This document shows, piece by piece, positions 1 to 12,487 of a stretch of 64,000 nt of DNA. The notes beneath the pieces were generated by a model, which was given only the letters and a program-made list of their open reading frames with translations, had not been told where the DNA came from and searched no databases. Location of the stretch: positions 124,001 to 188,000 of the forward strand of contig WION01000042.1 of NCBI GenBank assembly GCA_015039365.1. The letters are read 5' to 3'. This stretch comes from Amanita rubescens (Eukaryota; Basidiomycota; Agaricomycetes; Agaricales; Amanitaceae). The translations under genes were made by a program, and so were the position numbers. Position 1 is the first letter of the stretch; each line of letters begins with the position of its first letter.

Positions 1-2057
1 TTCTTTTGCTTTTGCCTCTTCTTCGTTAATATGGTCAGGGCGTCTCGATAAAGCGTCTGCCTGAATAAGTTTTGATCCAGGGACATGTTCTAACTTGATA
101 TCAAACTCCGTGATTTCTTGCCACCAGCGTGATTGTCTGGCGGTCATCTTCTGCGGATGTTTATAATATGATAAATTCTTATGATCACAGTGGATCATTA
201 TCGTATGTGGGCTTCCTTTAAGAAGGTGTCTCCAGGTTTCAAACGCTTTCTTTATTGCTAATAACTCGCGATCGTATACTTGATATCTTTGTTCGGTATC
301 GCTTAACCGATGACTGATAAATCCGCATGGGTGCAGTTCTCCATCAGATCCCCGTTGTTTCAGGACGGCTCCTACCGCCCAGTTTGACGCATCGGTCTCT
401 AATAAAAACGGTTTCGTTGGATCTGGCATAACTAGAACCGGTTCTTCTAGGAATTTCTCCTTTAACGTGTCAAATGCTTTCTGACATTCTGCATCCCATC
501 GGAAGGGAACTGTTTTCTTCGTAAGTTCCGTGAGCGGAGCTACTATTTCGGCGTAATTTCCTATAAATTTCCTATAAAAGTTCGCGAACCCTAGAAATGA
601 CCGTATTTGTTTAACAGTTTTCGGTTCGGGCCATTTGCTGATTCCAGCGAGTTTTATGGGGTCCATCATGATCTTTCCTTCTTTAACAATCATCCCAAGG
701 AATTCGACTTCCTTGGCAACGAATTTACATTTTTCCAGTTTCAGGAACAGATCATTTTCTTTCAGCCGTTGCAAGACTTGCTTAGTGCGCTCCCTCGTTT
801 CTTCTTCGTTCGCTCCATATATCAACATATCGTCAATATAGACGACTAGCCATCCTTCGGCTATCATGTCACGGAAGTATTCGTTCATCATCGTTTGAAA
901 TGTTGATGGTGAATTGCATAATCCAAAGAGCATTACAGTAGGTTCGAAGAGACCACGGTTCGTCGTGAACGCGGCTTTCCATTCGTCGCCTTTCTTTATT
1001 CGCACATTATTGTAACCCCATCGGAGGTCTAACTTGGAGAAGTATTTTGCTTTTCTTAGTTTTAATAATAAATCGGATACTAAAGGAAGGGGATAGGCAT
1101 TTCGTTTCGTCCAGCTATTGATGTATCGGTAATCTTGGCAAGGTCTCAATTCTCCTTTTTCTTTCTTTGCAACGTAAAAGAAAGGAGACGCTTGCGGAGA
1201 TTGTGATGGTCGAATGTAGCCTTTTTTGAGCTGTTCGTCGACCCATTTATTCATTAGCTGTTCCTCGTGGATTGATAACGGGTAGTTCTTCGCCACTTTA
1301 GGTTTAAATCCTTCTTTTAGATCTATCGCATGATCCCATTGTCGTGAAATGGGAAATCGTTCTGATGTCTGTTTATCAAAAACTTTTCTCCATTTGTCAT
1401 ATTCAGGGGGTAGTTCTACTTTCGTAGATTTATCTTCGTGTTCATGTGCGAGCGCTTGAGACGCTGATGTTTTCGCTTGGATCCAAAGGTGATCAGTCTC
1501 GAGATCTTCGTCCTCATCTGCGTTCAATTCTTCTTCTTTTTGGATATACCGAAGGTACATTTCGGTTTCTTCGTCGTAATCAAACGTAGTTTCTTTTTCC
1601 GGATCGATCTTCCTTTCGTCGGGGAATCTAACTGTTCCTTCAGACCAATCTATTCTGGGGTTGATTTCTCGGAGCCAAGGTAATCCTAGTATCAGTCGTT
1701 GATCGCCTAGTCGTGTGACATAAAACCAGTCTTTAAACCGGTTATTTTCGATGTTATAGCTTATCTGGATTTTATACCGTATATCTCCAGACTTGTTATT
1801 TGTTCCGTCCACATTTCGCACTGGGATGGGTTTCTTTAAGCGAGTGATTTCGTTCCAATTGACGAGTGAGCTATCGACGAATTTTCCTTGTGCGCCTGAG
1901 TCGATAAGGGCTTTGGTTTCAGCGGTTTTTAGATTCGAACATTTGGTAATGGGAATGGTGATTTTATTTCTGGATATAGAAGATACTGTTACACCATTTA
2001 TACATAGTTGTTCGTCTTCAGAGACGACGGACGCTGATTCATCGTCGTCTCGTTCTA
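1..2057 (-). CDS. Pol of chromovirus A (protease, RT, part of RNase H), partial
   Basis: Reads in the -1 frame relative to gag and is reached through the slippery heptamer GGGTTTT (complement of 2058-2064) that abuts the gag stop. The retropepsin motif DSGAQGKFVD comes first, then reverse transcriptase with YIDDMLIYG around 830, then the RNase H core (LLETDASNWAVG) near 400. The frame is open to the window edge, where it stops shortly after the RNase H domain. Homologous to the intact pol at 21002-24616. It would act in cytoplasmic virus-like particles to copy the element RNA. Confidence 0.88.
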
Positions 2058-3857
2058 AAAACCCTTTTTGTTCAATTTTCGGCGGGCGCTACGTGGTAAT
2101 GTTTTCGCCATTTCTCGTATGACGGCGATTCTCTGGTCTTCGTCGTTTTCACTGTTGGATTCTTCATTTGACGAGCCACTTTCGTCTTCATCGCTATCCG
2201 CATCCAGCGCTCTGATTCTTTTTCCTTTTCCTTTCCCTTTGTTGCGGTTATTATTTCGGCCGCGTGGTTTTCCTCGAAATTGTCCTCTAGGGGCTGCCCT
2301 TCCTCGTGAATTCCCAAGGTTTTGTCGTTTCTTTTTGGGATTAGGGCAGTCCGAGATTAAATGTCCTGTTTTTCCGCATCCATAGCATACAGCGGTTTTT
2401 ACCCATTCCATGGAGGTTTCAGCAATCTGCATTTGTCGTGCTTGTCGGTTTAATTCTAGTACAGCCTCGTCGACTTCCATTTTGTCATCAAACTCTTTTA
2501 CTTGGCCAAAAGTGGAGAATAAGGTGTTTGCCACTTCTATGTCAAGGATACGAGTTCGTAATGATTTATAGGTTGTCGGGGCACCTCCTAGTCGTAGTTT
2601 TTCTCGTAAGGTGTTTGGTAATCCTAAAACTAGGAGATGACATTTCGTCGTATCGTCAGTGATTTTGGCTAAATTGATGTCTCGATCGACGCGCGCAATA
2701 TATTGATTAATTGATTGCTTTGGGAGTTTTCTCCATGTGAGTAATCTGTGCATGGCTAGTCCTGCTTCGTCTACTTGTCCCCAATCTTCTTTCAGTTCTT
2801 TAATAAAAGCGTCATAGTTGGCGTATTTTGTCGTTTCGGCGTCATATTCAGTTATTTTGTTGTCGCGCCATTGTTGAGCGTTGCCATCAATATGATACAT
2901 AATGAACTGTATCTTATCTTGAGCATCCGTCATTTTATTCATTTTCATGAATAATTCGGCTTTCGCTATGAACGGATTGAGATATTTTCGATCTCCTTCG
3001 AACGGTTTAGGAGGTTTGATCTTCGGTAGATCTGACCTTGGTTCGGTCCGGGGTCCTGATCCACTCATATCTCGTTCTTTTCCTTTCCTAGAGGGAAATG
3101 GATTGATTGGTGGAGTAAACAAATATGGGAAAGTAACGGGAGGTAATGGTGCGGGTCGTGTAGCTTCGAGTTTTGATTCGGTTACAAGGGATAAGGAAGC
3201 GATAAGTTGAGCTGAGGTTTCGTCTTCAACTCGTTGTTTAACTGTGGGTATAACAACGTCTTCGGTTCCAGGTGCGTATTCGAGTTTATCCTGGGATTCT
3301 TCTTCTTCCTCTTGTTCAGAGAAGGGATCTTTATCGTCTTCTTTATCGGACTCTCCTGACGGTTCGGCGCTTTCTCTGTAATGAACGTGTGGTGATGCAA
3401 CGGGAGTTTCTTGGCTAGTGGTTAAGGTTTCTGGTTCGTTCGCTTTCTTCCAACGTTGTAGCGCAGTTCGTGTTAACTCCTCTTTTCCTCCTATGAAGGG
3501 TTCTCCTTCAAAGTATTCGTCTCTAATAAAGTACGGTTCTTCTCCTGTTTCCGATTCAGTGGCGTACCAACGTTTACTTCCTTCGTGAAAGGCAAGTTTG
3601 CGTTCGTTTAGATATAATCCTCCTTCGAATGGGAAGGATTGATTTGGTGGTCTTCCAAGTTTTTGTTTTACCCAAAACTGGTGACCTGGTACGGGTTTTC
3701 CTGAAGCGGTATAACACCAGCCGTTTTCTCGTTTATCCCAATGAATGGAATGTTCGTCGAGATAATAGAGATGGTTAAGGGGGTTTCGTTTGGCGTTATT
3801 CGGAGGGGTATTTTTAGATTGTCGTGGAGCAATGGTGAATGACGGGAGGTGAGAGCG
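2055..3857 (-). CDS. Gag of chromovirus A with AUG-less upstream extension
   Basis: Open frame of 601 codons including stop. The first ATG in frame is at 3068, giving a 337-residue Gag with a retrotransposon capsid-like core and one zinc knuckle (CYGCGKTGHLISDC, pattern CX2CX4HX4C) near 2385, then an Arg/Gly/Lys-rich tail. Upstream of that ATG the frame stays open to 3857 and encodes a conserved tryptophan-rich block (HWDKRENGWCYTASG) and an acidic stretch. No ATG occurs in any frame on the sense strand between 3857 and 3069. How the upstream part is translated, if it is, is not visible. Confidence 0.85.
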   Translation of the reverse strand, partial: RSHLPSFTIAPRQSKNTPPNNAKRNPLNHLYYLDEHSIHWDKRENGWCYTASGKPVPGHQFWVKQKLGRPPNQSFPFEGGLYLNERKLAFHEGSKRWYATESETGEEPYFIRDEYFEGEPFIGGKEELTRTALQRWKKANEPETLTTSQETPVASPHVHYRESAEPSGESDKEDDKDPFSEQEEEEESQDKLEYAPGTEDVVIPTVKQRVEDETSAQLIASLSLVTESKLEATRPAPLPPVTFPYLFTPPINPFPSRKGKERDMSGSGPRTEPRSDLPKIKPPKPFEGDRKYLNPFIAKAELFMKMNKMTDAQDKIQFIMYHIDGNAQQWRDNKITEYDAETTKYANYDAFIKELKEDWGQVDEAGLAMHRLLTWRKLPKQSINQYIARVDRDINLAKITDDTTKCHLLVLGLPNTLREKLRLGGAPTTYKSLRTRILDIEVANTLFSTFGQVKEFDDKMEVDEAVLELNRQARQMQIAETSMEWVKTAVCYGCGKTGHLISDCPNPKKKRQNLGNSRGRAAPRGQFRGKPRGRNNNRNKGKGKGKRIRALDADSDEDESGSSNEESNSENDEDQRIAVIREMAKTLPRSARRKLNKKGF

Positions 3858-3894
3858 TTAAAGCTATCGTGCTCGGAGAGGAGTCTAGTTTTAT

Positions 3895-4325
3895 TGTTAC
3901 GTTTGTTCGTTCACTGATAAGTCAAGCCTATCAGGCACCGTAGGTTCCTCAAGGGAGTTCCGGCACTTAAGAACGTTCAAAGAATAAGAGTGTTATCGGA
4001 TAAGTCCTCAAGGGAACTTAGACGATAACGAGACAGATTTTGACTGTTAAAACTAGACTGAGGTCTAGTCGTATATTTGCGTGATTTATATAGTACAAAG
4101 TACATACGCAAATATGGTAAGTATATATACATGTGATAATGAAATCGGTTACATGTGATAATGAAAACGGTTAACATGTGAAAACGGCATACATGTGATA
4201 AAAGTAATTGGCATATGATAAACGGTGAATGTTCCAGAAGGAACGCATATGCAAATAATGACATAGGAGGGATGACATAGATGATAAGATAAGAAAAAGA
4301 TAGGCCATGACGTACGTTTGTAACA
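3895..4325 (-). repeat. 5' LTR of chromovirus A
   Basis: 431 bp. On the element strand it begins TGTTACAAACG and ends GTAACA. It is homologous along its whole length to the LTRs at 5311, 18766, 26829, 29966 and 51266. It keeps the TATATAA box, the repeated TTATCACATG motifs and the TTCnnGAAnnTTC motif described for copy C. Confidence 0.93.
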
Positions 4326-5310
4326 GGAGGAATTGGTAAAACACAGATTTGCCTTAAATTTATTGAAAATCATAGAAAACTGTGAGTGCCACATGCTATG
4401 TAGCCAGCTAAGAAAATTGAATTGTTGCTAGATTCTCAGACATATTTTGGATTGATGCCTCTTCAGAGAGCAGCATTGATCTCAGAGTCAGGCAGACTGC
4501 TCAATCAAAAAATGCACCTCCTGGAGCTGTTGTATCAGCTGCATCTGCTCTTGATTGGATTTCTGGAAAGACAAATTGGTTGATGATATATGATAATGCA
4601 GATGAAGGATATAGAGTGGTTGAAAAGTTCCTCCCACCAGGGGATGGAGGAAATATTTTGATAACAAGCAGGAACAAAGACTTGGTGAGGATCACATCAA
4701 AAGAAAACTCAATAGAAGTCCTTGAGATGGGAGAAAAAGATGCTCTTTCTTTATTGGCAAAATCTGCCATGTTAGATTGCACATCTGAGGGTGTCACAGA
4801 TCAAGCCACAAAGCTTGTTTCAAAATTAGGTGGTGTTCCACTTGCAATTGACCAAGCAGGAGCATACATGCTATCTTGTAACTGTTCCCTTGATGATTAC
4901 CTGGAATTACTGGTCAAAAATCAAGATCAATTGTTGTCTGAACCTTCATTCAAAGGTGCATCAGATTATGGATCTTCTACATATGGTACATGGGAGATAT
5001 CAATGAAGGAAATTGAAGCAAGAGCTTCAAATAGGGCAGACCCTAGATCTATTGGGGCAGATTGTGCTATTACCTTGTACAAAATCTTTGCCTTGTTACA
5101 TCATGAGAACATACCAGCAGAAGAGTTGTTTAGAAAGGCTGCAGAAAACTACAAAAAGAGGAATATCAAAGGAGAAAAAAAACTGGGTCTCCCATTATTG
5201 GTAACAGTGTTGAATACTCAAGTCTTGCTTTTAAATGAAAGAGGGGAATGGGACAAAATTCAATTTCATGCAGGGATTCAAGTGCTATTGTCATTTTCTC
5301 TCATCAGAGG
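4326..5310 (+). pseudogene. NB-ARC domain of a disrupted STAND/NLR gene (middle part)
   Basis: Begins exactly at the P-loop (GGIGKTQ), where element A was inserted. A 50-bp intron (4382-4431, GTGAGT..CTAG) follows. Exon two continues in frame with the sensor-region motif (IFWIDASS), Walker B (WLMIYDNAD), the RNBS-like ITSRNKD and the GxP-type motif GGVPLAIDQAG. These are the ordered motifs of NB-ARC ATPases, which act as nucleotide switches in self/non-self sensing. The frame is cut at 5310 by chromovirus B with its target duplication AGAGG (5306-5310). It resumes in phase at 30400 (GG|T AGT GGA), so this and 30395-31435 were one gene. The N-terminal effector part lies left of the window. Base composition is more AT-rich than the NACHT gene at 35392. 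Confidence 0.9.
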
Positions 5311-5739
5311 TGTTATGTTTGTTCGCTCACTGATAAGTCAAGCCTATCAGGTACCGTAGGTTCCTCAAGGGAGTTCCGGCACTTAAGAACGTTCAAGAAA
5401 TAAGAGTGTTATCGGATAAGTCCTCAAGGGAGCTTATACGATAACGAGACAGATTTTGACTGTTAAAACTAGACTGAGGTCTAGTCGTATATTTGCGTGT
5501 CTTATATAGTACAAGGTATATACGCAAATATAGTAAGTAGGAATGCATGTGATAACGAAACGGTCGCATGTGATAATGAAATGGTTTACATGTGATAATC
5601 GACATGCATGTGATAAAATGAAATGGCATATGATAAACGATGAATGTTCCTGAAGGAACGCATATGCAAACAGTGACATAGGAGGAATAACGGAAGTGAT
5701 AAGATAAGAAAAGATAGGCCATGACATACGTTTGTAACA
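5311..5739 (-). repeat. 3' LTR of chromovirus B
   Basis: 429 bp, differing from its partner at 29966-30394 at two positions as read. Both LTRs share a C-to-T change in the terminal motif (plus-strand start TGTTATG instead of TGTTACG), so the change predates or accompanied the insertion. On the minus strand it is preceded by the same purine tract (AGGAGAAGGG) as in copy C. Confidence 0.94.
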
Positions 5740-5796
5740 TAGCCCTTCTCCTACATACGAAGTCCAATATTCACCGAATATTGAAATAATTTGTGA

Positions 5797-6202
5797 CTAC
5801 GTGTCACGATTGTGTTTGGCGTTGCTGTCATAGGTGTAAGAGTCTTCGTTTCCTTGCCAAGGATGACGGCGGCAGCGGCGGTTATCGGTAAGACGTTCTT
5901 GAAGAGTCGGTCGCTCTTCTTGTGTATTGGAGGCAGTCATAGTGGCGACAGGACGTGACTGTCCTCGTGTCGATTGGCCTCAGCGATTTCCAAGGTTTTG
6001 TCGTGACGGTGGGGGTCCGGTGGTAGTAGTGGTGAAGCGGTTGCCCGGTGGGCAAGTATTTGTTCCTCGTCGCCTTCTTTCGATAAGCGGGGAAGGTTCG
6101 CCTTGTTTGAGTTGGGCGGAATCAATAGTAGTAGCGGGTGAAGCGGTTGAAATTCGTCGTTCAGGGATTTGTTCAAACGGCGTGGGTAGCGACAATTGTG
6201 TT
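5797..6202 (-). pseudogene. C-terminal fragment of third ORF (ORF3) of chromovirus B
   Basis: Continuation of 14349-16121 after the copia insertion. It encodes the arginine-rich tail seen in intact ORF3 at 24561-26771. The frame carries a TGA at 5980-5982 where copy C has CGA. The normal stop is at 5797-5799. Confidence 0.85.
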
Positions 6203-6207
6203 ATAGC

Positions 6208-6617
6208 TAACGAAGAAGACAGGTCTACGCGAGAGCGTGTCCACAGCATGAGCAGGTGCAATAGCTTACCTATTGTGATATGATCTTAGCACTACCCTTC
6301 GGCGTAGTAGTGATAGTAAGAGGAAGAGAATGGATTGTCCTATTCTACGATACAGGACAGGTTTATATACTAAGAGAGAACAAATATGTGTCTACATATG
6401 TGTAAGTGTATAGTATAGATGAGAAAGTATGGCGTGCTAAGCACACCATAAGATGTGATCATGAGTCTATCATGACTCTGTCACCATGATATCATAATGA
6501 AGTCATTATGATGTCATCTCTATGTCATACATAAAGGATGATGCGAGCGATATGAGTAACATTGATTGTAGTCAATCAGTAGTTAATCATTCTATAAATA
6601 TATTTCTATATTTAACA
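6208..6617 (-). repeat. 3' LTR of the copia element
   Basis: 410 bp. On the element strand it starts TGTTAAATATAG and ends CTTCTTCGTTA, so the 3' end is TA rather than the usual CA. The adjacent purine tract (complement of 6618-6630, AAGCGAAGGGGTG) is the probable polypurine tract. Confidence 0.93.
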
Positions 6618-6639
6618 CACCCCTTCGCTTAGATATCCT

Positions 6640-9600
6640 TTATTTAAAGTCTATAATGTTCTCATCATAGAAAGGATCTATAGCCAATTCAAAATCGTCA
6701 AGAAGATTTTCTAGAAGTTCCATTAACTTCTCATGTGATAGACGGTCTATTCCATCTAATTCAAGATCTTGCCAATCAAGAATTAATTTCGTCAAATCAC
6801 GAATTTCATCAGAATCCATCCTATCTGGTTTTCTGATTAAGGAATTTGTTGAAGTTGGATATTCTTCTAAAGAAAGTCCCAATCGTTCTCTAAAGAATTT
6901 GACCTTTTCAAAGGATAAATTCTTAGTCATGAGATCCGCATTTTGTTCATTTGTTGGTATATATTCGAGGACTACCTTTTTAGTCTCGATCAACTCGCGA
7001 ACGAAATGATAGCGAATATCAATGTGTTTGGAACGATGTTCTTGTGCAGGATTTTGTGCCCAAAATATAGCGCCTTGGTTATCTACGCTAAGTAAGATGC
7101 TTTTAATGGGTGCACCTATTTCGTAAAATAGATTTTCAACCCATGCAATTTGTCTTGCAGCATCTGATAAAGATATGTATTCTGCTTCAGTCGAAGACAG
7201 AGCTACAGTCTTTTGTTTTCTACTCGTCCAAGCTACCGCACCACCAGCTAACATTAAGACATAACCGTTTATAGATCGTCGTGTATTACGATCAGCGGCC
7301 CAGTCAGCGTCAGCGTAGGCTCTAAATTTATTATTGCCTTTGGCGCTATAAACGATTTTTACGTTTAAGGTATGAGCAATGTATTTGACTATATACAAAG
7401 CCTTTTGAATGTGTTCTTGGGATGGATTTGATGAAAATTGGGACATCAAAATTACTGCATAAATTATATCAGGCCTAGTTCCTAAGGCGAGATATAGAAG
7501 GGATCCTATTATCTGTTGATAATACGAACGTTCCTGTGGTGTGCATTCTCCTTCATTCTTTATAGGAGCATACCCAGCAGGTAACGGTGTGCGAACAGAC
7601 TTGCAATCTTCAAGTCCAAATTGCTTGACAACCTTCAAGGCATAAGGACCTTGATCTATGACTAAGAATCCTAAATCACGGTTGTAATTGACTTGGATTC
7701 GTAAATACTCTTTGATCTTTCCAAGATCACGACATTCCCACATCTCCATAAATTTCTTTTTAATGGATACGATGGTGGAATCGTCATTTCCCATAAAGAG
7801 TATATCGTCGACATACAATATGCATATCGTGATAGTATTCTTGCCTTTACGAACGTAAACGCCAGAATCAGACAAGCATCACTCGAAATGCAACGATTTC
7901 AACGATTTATCAGCTTGTTTATTCCAGGCATATGATGCCTGTTTCAATCCATATATGGCTTTCCTCAGCCTATATACTTTAGATTCTTGTCCTTTTACAA
8001 CGAAACCTTCTGGCTGGGCCATGTAAATATCTTCATCAAGATCGCCATATAAGAAGGCAGTTTTTACATCTAGGGCTTGTATATCCCAGTTTTCAAGCAC
8101 TGATGTGGCCAGAAGTATTCGGATTGTTTCATATCTCGCTACAGGCGAGAATGTTTCATCGTAATCTAATCCAGGACGTTGACTAAAACCTTTAGCTACG
8201 ACGCGAGCTTTTTTGCGTCCATCGGTTTTTAAGTCGAAAACCCAACGACATCTGATTAGGTTTTGTCCTTTTGGAAGATCAACTAACTCCCAAATATCTC
8301 TAGATTGAAGAGATTTAAATTCATCATCCATTGCAATCTTCCATTGTTTATACAATTGAGGATTACTGGAGCGCATTTTAGATATATCTCTATAGTCATA
8401 TGGAATATTATCAACAAGGGGAACAGCCGCTTTTAGAAGGAAATGAAGGAATTCATTTCCAGATTCATTAATCATTCGAGTTAAATGATCATGTTCCGCA
8501 GATTTTAATTCAGACTTTAAAGCGAAGATTTCTTTGAGTAGAGAAGCAGATTCATTCATTCTATCAGGGTTCTTGTCTGCTGACGGTGGATCCTGAGTTG
8601 AAGAACTCGGAGTTTTATCTTTTAACTGTTCTCGTAAAGCATCTCGTTTTTGCTGAATTTCCGCTTCTATTTGTGCAGGAGTTTTATCTCCATACGCGTT
8701 GTCTCTTTGTACCCTTGGGACTGGAAAACGACCGGAACGGCGAGGTCCTATTTGTACAGAGGGTGGACCAGGATCAGATATGATCGGTGGAGGAGGTCTA
8801 GGTCTCTGAGCAAATTCTCTAAAACGATCTCTTTGACGTTGTTCAAATTGATCAAATTCTCGATCCGTCATAAATGGGTTTTCTATTTCATCACGATCCC
8901 TTTGATTCAAAGAGAAGGGATTATCTTCATCCATAGGACTACGAGGCGAAGGTGGCCTAGATACATATGGTATCGGTGTTATAGGCCTAGAAGGAGTAGG
9001 AGTCTCCTCTTTTATTTGTGGAGAGGGAGTACGTCTAAAGGGTTCAGGAGTTTTACGTTTCTTAAACATATCACTCATTTGACGTTTGAATTGATCTCGT
9101 AAACGAGACTGTTTATCAATTCCTTGACCCTTTTTCCAATCATCGCGTTGTTTACGATAATTGTCACGTCTTTCTTGTTCTCTTTCTTCCCTTTGCCTTC
9201 GGATATTATCATCCAAAAAATCTCTTCGACGATCGGCAAATTCATCACCGTCATCATCATCGTTTGAATCATCAGAAGGGTCTGACTGCTGTTGATCAGG
9301 AGATGCACCCCTTTGATCCAAACTTGGTGAGCGTCTACGACTCGGAGAACGTCTACGGTTCTCTGGGAGTAAGTTATCTAAATCCAAATTTTGTGGAGGG
9401 CGGTTAGGTTCCTCTTGAGGAATCGCCTCCCAGATCGGACCAAGATCTTCAGTAATTATATCTGCAGTCTTTCCTTTGCGCGGAAACCTGTTTTCAAAGA
9501 ATGTAGCCTGGGAGGATATGACCAGTGTGTTTGTCGACGTCATGAACCTATAGCCTTTGGTTCCTGATTCATATCCTACAAAAGTGCATAAAACGGATTT

Positions 9601-12486
9601 CTCGGACAGCTTATCCGGTCTCCGTTGATCAGGGATAAATACCCAGGCTTCACATCCAAATACTCGAAAGTATGATACGTCTGGTTTTTTATTAAGAAGG
9701 TTTTCCAGAGGGGTCTTCCATTTAGTCCGTTTTAGGGGAGTGCGGTTGTACACATGCACAGCCGTTCTGAATGAGAATTCCCACCAAGATTTCGGACATC
9801 CTGCGTCTAATCGCATAGCTTCAGCTTTGTCAGACAAAGTCTGATTCATGCGTTCAACGCGACCATTTTGTTGTGGGGTGTAAGGTGCTGTCTGTTGATG
9901 TTTAATTCCTTTGGATTTAAGGAATTCTTCAAAGGCTTTATTTACAAATTCCCCCCCTCGATCAGAACGGAGGTGAGAAATAGGTTGTTTAGGATCTACA
10001 AACTCATTATACCATCCGGTAAAATATTCTAGAGTTTGATCTTTGGTTTTTAATAAACCAATCCACGTATACGAGGTGAAATCGTCAACGATAACACCAA
10101 TATATTTGTATTTGTGGTAAGATATGGCCGGTACGGTCATAAGATCCATATGGAGTAACTCAAAGGGACGAGTAGCTCTCTTTGAAGACAGTTTATAAGG
10201 TTTTGCCTTCATTTTGCCTTTTAGACAACCTTCACAACGTAGTTTTCCTTCTGGAAGTGTAACTTCTTTCCATCCATTGACATTTAACGGTATCTTCGAA
10301 AAGACTTTGTTAGATGGATGACCAAAACGTTTATGCCAGGTCTCATAGTCTAATAATTTTTCTATAGACTCTGCGTTTGGTTTCTTTGTCGGTCTTCCAA
10401 GAATCAATTTAGAATTCCTGTTGGCTAAGCCAGGACCAGAAACCAGTGTAGGATTCATTATAATAATCCTACCTCGAGCGTAAACTAATGTATCATCGGG
10501 CATAAGATAATGTCCTTCGATACACGTTCTACCCGAGTCTGTAAAGGAAAAGACTACCATCTTTTCATCTTGTTTACAAGTCAATCCTTGTCGGATTAAT
10601 CTGCCGTTTGAAATCAAGCGTGCAGTTGCCCGTGGCATATATAGGACAGGGAAGAGCTTTACGAGTGTTGTTTCCCCTGTGGATAACTTGTGTTCAAGAA
10701 TAACTGTGCCAAGTCCCTCAAGACGATCTAAACCATTAGCAGTTTTAACACTGTGGTTTTCGTTTGCAGGAAATTCTCTGTATTCAGAGAAGTCTTTCCT
10801 ACTAAAGGTAAAGTGATTGGATGCACCGGAGTCACACATCCATAGTGTATCTCCAGTACGTTTCTCAACACATTCCGGACAGGGACATGTCGGATGTACT
10901 TTATCCTTAAATTTTCTTTTATTGACTGCTAAACATGTAAAAGGTTTCTTAAACATGTTACCAATATTATATGATCGTTCAATCATATTTGCATTATAAA
11001 TGGCAGTATTACTCGACTTATCTCTTACGAGGCAGGTTTCGTCAAAATTTTCTTTATAATTTATACTATCATATAGTACAGATTGTTCAAAGAAGGAATT
11101 TATAGTACGACGATGATGTCCCAATTTAGGGAACACCATTTTCATCGCTGCCTCTATAAAGAGAAAGTTAGCCATTTCCAGTTTCTTAATGGTTTCATAC
11201 CATTGTTCGCCGTTATCTTCATAGTAACAATTGTCATAATATAGTTCAGCTTCCTGATCTATATCCATATTTTTGTAATCGATATCGTCTGACGATATCC
11301 CCATTCCTCGGTTCGATTTATAGGACTCAAAGTCCTGTTCGTCCTTTTCTCTTTGTTTGCCTTTGCTAGAGCCGGCAATTGGCTCAGTGATGTCATAAGG
11401 CCCAATACGGGCGACGGTATGAGCAGAACTCATAGTATGTTCTGCGGCTTTGGCAGCCTTTTTCTCGGCTGCATCTGCCTTTCGGCGTTCTCGGTTCCTC
11501 TCCCAGTTAGGACCACGTGTTTGGCCCTCAACTTTGCCCGGCCAATTTTGATTTGCCGGAGGAGCAGTAGGAGCCGGTGTTTGAGCGCCTTGTGGAGGCC
11601 TAGAATAAGGCCTCCCCCCACGTCCACGACCTGCTCTGCGGCCACGTCCGCGAGCACATCCTCGTCCTCGACCACGTACTTGTTGCCATGGTTGCTGCTG
11701 TTGTTGCGACGTATTTGCCGTCGCGGCAGATTCAGGGTGCCTTCGGCGCCACTCATTCTGAATTAAGGGAAGTATCCCTTGGATCGTAAGATCCGATGGT
11801 TCTGTTGTAGCAAGAACCACAGCGGCAAAATTGTCCCAATGACGGGGGACAGCTGAAAGTACAATCATTGCCTGTACATTTGCAGGCAATGTAATTCCGC
11901 TTGAGGCTAAGCGGTTAATTATCGCGAGGAGGTCGTTTAAGGATTGTGTGGGATCCTTTTTATCTTGGAATTTCCAATTTATTGCTAATTGGAAATCATT
12001 GTAAATACCGGCGGATGTTGTCACACCGTATTGTTCTGCTAAGTTCTGCCATAGAACTCGGGCAGAAACAACATGTTCATTGATCTGCTGTATAGTAGCA
12101 GTACATTTCATGTTTATGGATCCGAGGATGCGATCATCCTCGACGACCCAATCATCAAAGGCCTTTTTGATAGCCTCTGCATCATCAATCATTTGTTGAG
12201 TGATGGCGGGTTGTGCCGGTTGTGCCGGCATTGCAGGTATCGCATGTTCAGTTTCCGTTTCTGGAACTGCTGCTGTTGCTGGAACAGCTGGAACAAAGGC
12301 TTGAACCCCTGTGTCCAGATAAAATTGTTCCAATGGCGTTATCCGTCTTGGACGAACATAATCGGTTTTTAGGTACCGATATAGACCTTTGGTTTGTAAT
12401 AGGAAACGCATCATGCGTTCCCATTCTTTATAGTTAGTTCCATTCAAAACGGGAATGGAACTAGGAATCGTCAAGTCGTTAGACAT
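6640..12486 (-). pseudogene. Copia Gag-Pol polyprotein with one in-frame TGA
   Basis: One frame of about 1,948 codons from the ATG at 12486. In order: N-terminal Gag (about residues 1-350, with a basic Gly/Arg-rich stretch), protease with the CDSGASNHF motif (about 550), integrase with GPELLHMDL-like and SDRGGEF and PYTPQQNGRVER motifs (about 750-900), a long Arg/Ser/Pro-rich linker, reverse transcriptase (RWVFDLKTDGRKKARVVAKG, LDVKTAFLYGDL, YVDDILF), and RNase H ending near KHIDIRYHFVRE. The only break seen is TGA at 7879-7881, between SLHFE and CLSDSGVYV just before the YVDD box. In relatives an arginine usually sits there, so CGA-to-TGA is likely. The ATG is preceded by the stop of another open frame one base upstream (TAA C ATG). 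Confidence 0.93.
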
Positions 12487-12487
12487 G

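Larger units (their letters stand above)
1..4325 (-). mobile_element. Chromovirus A (Ty3/gypsy), partial, cut by window edge
   Basis: Minus-strand Ty3/gypsy element. Its 5' LTR is at 3895-4325, followed leftwards by gag and pol. The distal pol (integrase, chromodomain), the third ORF and the 3' LTR lie outside the window. It is the same family as B, C and D below. It lies directly against the P-loop codons of a host NB-ARC gene; the flanking five bases GGAGG (4326-4330) are the likely target-site duplication, whose partner is off-window. No premature stop was seen in the gag or visible pol frame. Confidence 0.93.
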